A DNA stretch of 19,059 nt, taken from positions 1 to 19,059 of the forward strand of contig CAZBPZ010000029.1 in the NCBI GenBank assembly GCA_964493955.1, in the 5' to 3' direction. The stretch is from CAZBPZ01 sp964493955 (lineage in GTDB: Bacteria; Chloroflexota; Dehalococcoidia; Dehalococcoidales; Fen-1064). Under the pieces are notes generated by a model. It was not told the origin of the DNA. It ran no database searches and saw nothing but the letters and a program-made list of their open reading frames with translations. The first letter of the stretch is position 1. Each line of letters begins with the position of its first letter. Below are positions 14,273 through 19,059 of this stretch, piece by piece. A program made the position numbers and the translations under genes.

Positions 14273-14938
14273 ATGTACATCATTGTTGTTGGCGGAGGCC
14301 GGGTCGGCTACTACCTGACAAAGGCGCTCCTGGACGAGGGGCACGAGGTGCTGGTGCTCGAAAAGAATGCCGCTGTCTGCGCCGTACTCAACGAAGAGCT
14401 GGGTAGCGTCTGCCTGCGGGGTGACGGCTGCGAGTCCACCGTCCTGGCAGCGGCCGGTGCCGGCCGGGCCGATATGCTGGTGGCCGTCACCGGGGACGAT
14501 GAAGATAACCTGGTGGCCTGCCAGGTTGCCAAGCACATGTTCCACGTGCCGCGCACCATTGCCCGCATTCGCAACCCCAAGAACGAGAGGATATTCAAAG
14601 AGCTGGGCATTGACGTTACAGTAAACAACACCAACATTATCCTGGAGAACATTGAAGAGGAAGTCCCCACCCATCCCCTGACCCACCTGCGGGACATTCG
14701 TGGCCTTGGCCTGGGAATCGTCGAGATCAAAATCCCGGAGAACGCCCCGACCATCGGGCGGCCACTCAAAGAGCTACCCCTGCCGGAAAATGCGGCGGTG
14801 GCGCTGGTCATCCGGCGCAAGACGAGCAAGCCGATACTGGCCAGCGGAAACACGGCCATCCAGCCCGAGGACATCGTCATTGCGGTGACCCCACACGAAG
14901 ACGAGGAGGCCCTGCGCGCCGCCCTGCGGGGTGAATAG
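14273..14938 (+). CDS. RCK protein with TrkA-N and TrkA-C domains
   Basis: The 221-residue protein has one complete RCK unit. The Rossmann domain (1-135) has GGGRVG at residues 7-12 and Glu30 where the other RCK proteins here have Asp. A TrkA-C domain runs from about 145 to 220 (GIVEIKIPENAPTIGRPLKE onward, ending near VIAVTPHEDEEALR). Single-RCK proteins of this size resemble KtrA, which forms an octameric ring on KtrB. The opening MYIIVVGGGRVG is close to that of TrkA at 10423 (MYIIIAGAGVVG), suggesting an old duplication. It is the third RCK protein encoded around a single visible TrkH. Confidence 0.88.
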   Translation: MYIIVVGGGRVGYYLTKALLDEGHEVLVLEKNAAVCAVLNEELGSVCLRGDGCESTVLAAAGAGRADMLVAVTGDDEDNLVACQVAKHMFHVPRTIARIRNPKNERIFKELGIDVTVNNTNIILENIEEEVPTHPLTHLRDIRGLGLGIVEIKIPENAPTIGRPLKELPLPENAAVALVIRRKTSKPILASGNTAIQPEDIVIAVTPHEDEEALRAALRGE

Positions 14939-14955
14939 GCCCCCGCTGCTACCCC

Positions 14956-14961
14956 AGGAGG
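14956..14961 (+). promoter_or_regulatory. Shine-Dalgarno AGGAGG that supports an ATT start for comEA
   Basis: A perfect AGGAGG is followed by six bases and then ATT (14968-14970), in frame with ComEA. The only other nearby start-like codon, GTG at 14963, is one base away from the Shine-Dalgarno and out of frame. Confidence 0.55.
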
Positions 14962-14967
14962 CGTGCC

Positions 14968-15474
14968 ATTCCGAGCGGGAACACCCTCAGAAGGTCAGGG
15001 GCGGCGGCAGTCCTGCTGCTGCTGGCTGTCACCGCCGCCAGCACCACCGTGGCCCTCACCCGCTGCCGGCCTGTCCCACCGCTGGAGATTTCCCTGCCCT
15101 CCCCCGAAGAAGAGACCGGCAGTATCCTCATCAGCGGGGCCGTCACCAGTCCGGGCCTCTACCCCTATACCGGCCGGGACACCATCCCGGCCCTGCTGGC
15201 CGCCGCCGGTGGCACCACCACCGATAACGCCAGTCTCCGCCTGGTCGTCTCCGGCGGCCGGGAGACTGAAGGCCCGCAACTGGTAGACATCAACCGGGCC
15301 GAGGCCTGGCTGCTGGAGGCGCTGCCCGGCATCGGCCCGACGCGGGCGGCCGCCATCGTGGAGTACCGCAGCCGCCACGGCCCCTTCCGCAGCATCGATG
15401 ACCTTGCCAGTGTCCCCGGCATTGGCCCGTCCGTCCTGGAGGCAATCCGGGAACTGGTCACCGTTGGTGAGTAA
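14968..15474 (+). CDS. comEA: ComEA, membrane-anchored DNA-binding competence protein
   Basis: ComEA binds incoming double-stranded DNA at the outer face of the membrane during transformation. From the proposed ATT start the protein has 168 residues: a short basic N-terminus with two Arg, a hydrophobic anchor (about residues 11-28), an SLBB domain (ILISGAVTSPGLYPY and AAAGG, about 51-80), and a C-terminal helix-hairpin-helix pair. That pair reads VDINRAEAWLLEALPGIGP, with a second PGIGP in the DDLASVPGIGPSVLEAI segment. The GTG at 15049 is the first conventional start, but it would cut off the whole membrane anchor. The frame is closed upstream by TGA at 14932, and no ATG, GTG or TTG lies between. 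comEC follows 12 bases downstream, the usual order. Confidence 0.85.
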   Translation: MPSGNTLRRSGAAAVLLLLAVTAASTTVALTRCRPVPPLEISLPSPEEETGSILISGAVTSPGLYPYTGRDTIPALLAAAGGTTTDNASLRLVVSGGRETEGPQLVDINRAEAWLLEALPGIGPTRAAAIVEYRSRHGPFRSIDDLASVPGIGPSVLEAIRELVTVGE

Positions 15475-15486
15475 CCGGGGCAGCCC

Positions 15487-17865
15487 ATGACCCTCGTCTG
15501 CCTGAGCCTAGCCTGGACGGCCGGTATCCTGCTGGGGGCAGCGGCAGACTTTCCCCCGGCCCTGCTCCTGCTCAGCCTGTCCCTCCTGCCCCTGCCGTTC
15601 CTGCTGCGCCGCCACCGCCGTGCCGCCGTCACCATTGCACTGGCAGCCCTGGTACTGGCCGCCGGCGTGCTCCGGTACAGGGTGGCCGAGGTACCCGCCG
15701 GCCTGCGCCAGTACAACGACCGGGGCGAGGTGGCCCTGAGAGGGGTGGTGAGTGCCGACCCCGAAGAGGGTGCCCGGACGGTACAGCTGCGGCTGGCGGT
15801 CAGCCAGGTTGAGGTGGGAGGCCAGTGGCAGCCCGCCGGGGGTACGGTCCTCGTCTTCGCGCCGTCGTACTCCCGCTACCAGTACGGCGACAGGCTCCTC
15901 GTCCGGGGCGAGCTGGCAACCCCGCCGCCGCTGGCAGGCTTTGATTACGCCGCCTATCTGGCCCACGAGGGTATTTACTCCACCATGCTCTACCCCGAGG
16001 TACAGCTCACGGGAAGGGGTTCGGGCTCAGCCTTTTTGGCCTGGCTCTACCGGGTGCGCCGGCACCTGGCGGACTCCATCAGCCGGCTGCTGCCGGAGCC
16101 GCAGGCCTCGCTGGTGAACGGCGTCCTGCTCGGCAAGCGCGGTACCATCCCCGACGACCTGCGTGATAGCTTCACCCGCAGCGGCACCGCCCACCTGCTG
16201 GCCATCTCCGGGCTGCACCTCGGCATCATCACCGGGCTGATGCTGCTTGCCGGGGTGCGCCTCCTGGGACGGCGTTACCAGGCCCACGTCTGGCTGGCAC
16301 TGGGCACTGCCTGGCTCTACGCCCTGCTGACCGGCCTGGACCCGCCGGTGCTGCGGGCGGCCATCATGGCCAGTATGTTCCTGGCAGCCGAGCTACTGGG
16401 GCGGCAGCGCCGCGGCCTGCCGGCCCTGGCCTTTGCCGCCGCCGTTATGGTGGGGCTCGAGCCCGCGGTGCTCTGGCAGGCGTCCTTCCAGCTCAGCTTC
16501 CTGGCAGTGGCCGGGCTGGTGCTGGTCTCACCCTGGCTGCAGGCCGGGGTGCGGCTGGGGCTGGCGAAGGGCTTTGGAGAGGACAGCCGGCTGGCCAGCC
16601 GGCTCGGCGGCCCGGCCGATGCCCTGGCGCTGACCCTGGGGGTGCTGGTGGCCGTCTGGCCGCTGGTGGCCTACTACTTTGGCATTATCTCGCTGGTGGC
16701 CCCGCTGGCCACCCTGCTGGCACTGCCGGCCCTGCCGGGCATCATCGTCAGCGGGGGGCTGGCGGCCGGGCTGGGCCTCCTCTGGCTGCCGCTGGGCTGG
16801 GTGACCGGCTGGGTCGCCTGGCTGCTGGCCAGCTACACGACGGCCGTGGTCACCGGGCTGGCCAGCCTGCCGGGGGCCGCCATTGAGCCGGGCGCAGTCG
16901 ACGGGCGGCCGGTCTGGGGGTACTACGCCGCGCTGGGGGCGGTCCTGCTGCTACTGTGGCGGCGTCCCGCCTTGCTGCCGGGCGCCCTGCCCCGGATTAC
17001 CACCTGGGCCTCCAGGGTGCCCCTGAGACTGGTGCTGCCGGTACTGGTGGTGACGGCCAGCCTTGCGACCATCGCCGCCGCCACCATGCCGGACGGCCGC
17101 CTGCACGTTGCCTTCCTGGACGTGGGGCAGGGTGATGCCATCTACATCCGCACGCCGGCCCACCAGGACATCCTGGTTGATGGCGGCCCGGACGCGGTCT
17201 CCGCCGTCCGCGGCCTGGGACGGGAGATGCCCTTCTGGGACCGGACAATTGACCTGGTGGTGCTGACCCACCCCCACGCCGACCACCTTACCGGCCTGAT
17301 GGAGGTGGTGCAGCGCTACCGGGTGCGGCAGGTGCTGCTCCCGGCGGGGGAGTGGGAATCACCCCCCTACGACGAGTGGCTGCGCCGGCTGGCCGAGCAG
17401 GGTATAGAAGTCACGACCGCCGTGTCAGGCCAGCGCATCGACGGCGGGGCGGGGGTGGTCATCGAGGTAATGGTACCGGGTCTGGCCGACGCCGGGACGG
17501 AAGACGACCGCGCCACCGTGCTGCGGGTCTCCGCCGGCGAGGTGGGCTTCCTGCTGACAAGTGATATCTCCAGCCAGGCCGAGCGGTGGCTGCTGCTGGC
17601 GCGCGCCCCGCTCCAGAGCACCGTCCTCAAGGTGGGGCACCACGGCTCGGCCACCTCCAGCGCCACCTTCTTCCTGGCGGTGGTGCAGCCCCGGGCGGCG
17701 GTGATTTCAGTGGGGGCGGACAACCCCTTCGGCCACCCGGACGAGGACGTGCTGGCCCGCCTCGAAGCAGCCGTGGGCAGAGAGCACCTCTTCCGCACCG
17801 ACCGCCACGGCACGGTGGAGTTCACCACCGACGGCCGCCGCCTCTGGGTGAGGACGGAACGGTAG
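15487..17865 (+). CDS. comEC: ComEC/Rec2, DNA-uptake channel with metallo-beta-lactamase-like domain
   Basis: The 792-residue membrane protein has the three-part layout of full-length ComEC, which carries single-stranded DNA through the cytoplasmic membrane. The N-terminal hydrophobic region and OB-like segment (DUF4131 type) span about 1-185. The Competence core (about 205-480) has the signature GVLLGKRGTIPDDL followed by SGTAHLLAISGLHLG and many membrane helices. The C-terminal metallo-beta-lactamase-like domain (about 535-790) begins DVGQGDAIYIRTP and carries H595-P-H597-A-D599-H600, with HHGS near residue 718 and ADNPFGHP near 743. The metal-binding residues look intact, consistent with a nuclease that degrades the non-transferred strand. 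Only a weak ribosome site (GGGGC) precedes the ATG, so translation is probably coupled to comEA. Confidence 0.93.
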   Translation: MTLVCLSLAWTAGILLGAAADFPPALLLLSLSLLPLPFLLRRHRRAAVTIALAALVLAAGVLRYRVAEVPAGLRQYNDRGEVALRGVVSADPEEGARTVQLRLAVSQVEVGGQWQPAGGTVLVFAPSYSRYQYGDRLLVRGELATPPPLAGFDYAAYLAHEGIYSTMLYPEVQLTGRGSGSAFLAWLYRVRRHLADSISRLLPEPQASLVNGVLLGKRGTIPDDLRDSFTRSGTAHLLAISGLHLGIITGLMLLAGVRLLGRRYQAHVWLALGTAWLYALLTGLDPPVLRAAIMASMFLAAELLGRQRRGLPALAFAAAVMVGLEPAVLWQASFQLSFLAVAGLVLVSPWLQAGVRLGLAKGFGEDSRLASRLGGPADALALTLGVLVAVWPLVAYYFGIISLVAPLATLLALPALPGIIVSGGLAAGLGLLWLPLGWVTGWVAWLLASYTTAVVTGLASLPGAAIEPGAVDGRPVWGYYAALGAVLLLLWRRPALLPGALPRITTWASRVPLRLVLPVLVVTASLATIAAATMPDGRLHVAFLDVGQGDAIYIRTPAHQDILVDGGPDAVSAVRGLGREMPFWDRTIDLVVLTHPHADHLTGLMEVVQRYRVRQVLLPAGEWESPPYDEWLRRLAEQGIEVTTAVSGQRIDGGAGVVIEVMVPGLADAGTEDDRATVLRVSAGEVGFLLTSDISSQAERWLLLARAPLQSTVLKVGHHGSATSSATFFLAVVQPRAAVISVGADNPFGHPDEDVLARLEAAVGREHLFRTDRHGTVEFTTDGRRLWVRTER

Positions 17866-17878
17866 CGGCCCGGTGGCC

Positions 17879-17908
17879 TTGACCCTCCCCCGCACCGCCC
17901 CCTAGAAT
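17879..17908 (+). promoter_or_regulatory. Promoter for the thiolase-fold gene
   Basis: TTGACC (17879-17884) and TAGAAT (17903-17908) are separated by 18 bases. Transcription would start near 17915, about 33 bases before the GTG start. The -10 context CTAGAAT is the same as that of the cyclase promoter at 3651-3657. Confidence 0.6.
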
Positions 17909-17947
17909 GGCCCTGGCAGGGTATCCCCCGGAGCTGAGAGTAGAGCA

Positions 17948-19059
17948 GTGAGAGATGTCGTCGTGCTCGGGGCGGGGCTTCACCGCTACGGGCTCTACCC
18001 GGACAAGACCCCGGTTGACCTGGCCCTGGTAGCCTGCGCCGGTGCCTTTGATGACTCCGGTGTGCGCTGGCCGGACGTGGAGGTGGGCTACTGCGCCTCG
18101 GCCAACCAGACCGCCTTCACCGGGCACGCCATCGCCGCCACGCTGGGGACATTCGGGGCCACCATGACCAACCTGGAGAACGCCTCGGCCAGCGGCTCGG
18201 CCGCCTTCCGCGAGGCCTACCTGGCCATCCGCGCCGGGCTGGCGGACGTGGCAATTGCCATCGGGGTGGACAAGGTGCGTTCCTACCGGCGCGTCCGCAC
18301 CACCGGCGGGGAAGAGACCGTCAAGGCCCCCGCCAATACCGGCCCGATGATGGGCTTCGCCCTGCGCGCCCGCCAGCACATGGCCGAGTACGGCACCACC
18401 ATTGACCAGCTGGCCAGGATATCAGTCAAGAGCCACTACAACGCCAGCCTCAACCCCTACGCCCACTTCCAGAAGCCGGTCACCCTGGAGGAGGTGCACC
18501 GTGCCCGCATGGTGGCCGAGCCGCTGACGGTGCTGCACTGCTGCCCCTGGGACGATGGCGCCGCCGCCGTCATCCTGGCCGCCGCCGAGGTAGCCGGCCG
18601 CTTCACCGATAAGCCCTGCCCCAGGGTGCTCGCCTCCGCCTGCACCGGGCTGGACGGCACTGACCCGCTGGTGGACCTCACCCGGACCACCGCCGCCAAG
18701 GCCTACGCCATGGCAGGCTGCGGGCCGGAAGACCTTGACCTGATTGAGCTGCACGACGCCGCCACGATAGAGGAGCTCCTCTACTACGAGGCCCTCGGCC
18801 TGTGCCCCGCCGGCGAGGGGGGCCGCCTGATTGACGAGGGCACCACCGCGCTCGGCGGCCGCCACCCCGTCAACACCTCCGGCGGCCTGATATCCATGGG
18901 GCACCCGGTGGGGCCAACCGGCCTGGGGCAGATAGCCGAGCTTCTCTGGCAGCTCCGGGGCCAGGCCGGCAAGCGCCAGGTGCCGGGCCAGCCCCGCCTG
19001 GGGCTGGCCCACATGGTGGGGGCGGGGGGTGTCTGCTTCATCCACATCCTGGGGCTGTA
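17948..19059 (+). CDS. Thiolase-fold protein (SCP2/lipid-transfer type) lacking the catalytic cysteine
   Basis: From a GTG start, 370 codons run to the window edge. The last two bases are TA after HILGL, so the stop may be the very next codon and the protein nearly complete. The SCP-2/Ltp thiolase pattern is clear: VRDVVVLGAGLHRYG at the start, NASASGSAAF at residues 78-87, ELHDAAT with His269, and MGHPVGPTG with His319. The normal nucleophile in N-A-C-A-S-G-S is Ser80 here (codon TCG). Standard thiolysis or Claisen condensation through a Cys acyl-enzyme is therefore unlikely. Ltp2-type thiolase-fold retro-aldolases also lack this Cys and act with a DUF35 partner, so an aldolase or binding role is possible. 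GAGAG seven bases upstream and a good promoter support the GTG. No DUF35 gene is within the window. Confidence 0.85.
   Translation, partial: MRDVVVLGAGLHRYGLYPDKTPVDLALVACAGAFDDSGVRWPDVEVGYCASANQTAFTGHAIAATLGTFGATMTNLENASASGSAAFREAYLAIRAGLADVAIAIGVDKVRSYRRVRTTGGEETVKAPANTGPMMGFALRARQHMAEYGTTIDQLARISVKSHYNASLNPYAHFQKPVTLEEVHRARMVAEPLTVLHCCPWDDGAAAVILAAAEVAGRFTDKPCPRVLASACTGLDGTDPLVDLTRTTAAKAYAMAGCGPEDLDLIELHDAATIEELLYYEALGLCPAGEGGRLIDEGTTALGGRHPVNTSGGLISMGHPVGPTGLGQIAELLWQLRGQAGKRQVPGQPRLGLAHMVGAGGVCFIHILGL

Overview
This is a GC-rich window from a bacterial draft genome: it holds a scaffold gap of exactly 100 N. The promoters are sigma70-like with GC-rich spacers, genes are tightly packed, and four-base or one-base stop/start overlaps are common. 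Gene content (acyl-CoA enzymes, a cytoplasmic molybdopterin oxidoreductase pair, a PurO-like protein, an RCK-rich Trk potassium cluster beside comEA/comEC) would fit an uncultured Chloroflexota, perhaps Dehalococcoidia. That placement is inference from gene content only; no rRNA or marker gene is present.

Left part (1-4443). A secreted Asp-box beta-propeller protein runs leftward off the window from a promoter so close to its ATG that the mRNA should be leaderless. Divergent from it, a promoter overlapped by a 14-bp perfect palindrome drives a 3-hydroxyacyl-CoA dehydrogenase and a VWA/MIDAS protein. A separate promoter serves a metal-dependent cyclase-family hydrolase.

Middle (4444-10422). 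The assembly gap is bracketed by two diverged copies of a 34-bp sequence. After it come three closely spaced genes of unrelated folds: a PurO-like protein, a five-bladed-propeller glycosidase-like protein and a double-hotdog protein. Converging on them is a two-gene operon for a molybdopterin catalytic subunit and its four-cluster ferredoxin subunit, with no Tat signal and no membrane anchor in view. A 430-bp divergent control region separates it from the Trk operon.

Right part (10423-17865). TrkA (double RCK) and TrkH are followed by a tandemly duplicated promoter region, then UspA, a one-domain RCK protein and a single-RCK protein with a C-terminal domain. Together they look like a potassium uptake system with several nucleotide-sensing regulatory subunits. 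ComEA and ComEC follow on the same strand and form a DNA-uptake pair; ComEA appears to use an ATT start codon.

Right edge (17866-19059). A strong promoter drives a thiolase-fold protein whose nucleophilic cysteine is replaced by serine; the sequence ends two bases into what may be its stop codon. No RNA genes, CRISPR arrays or transposases were seen.
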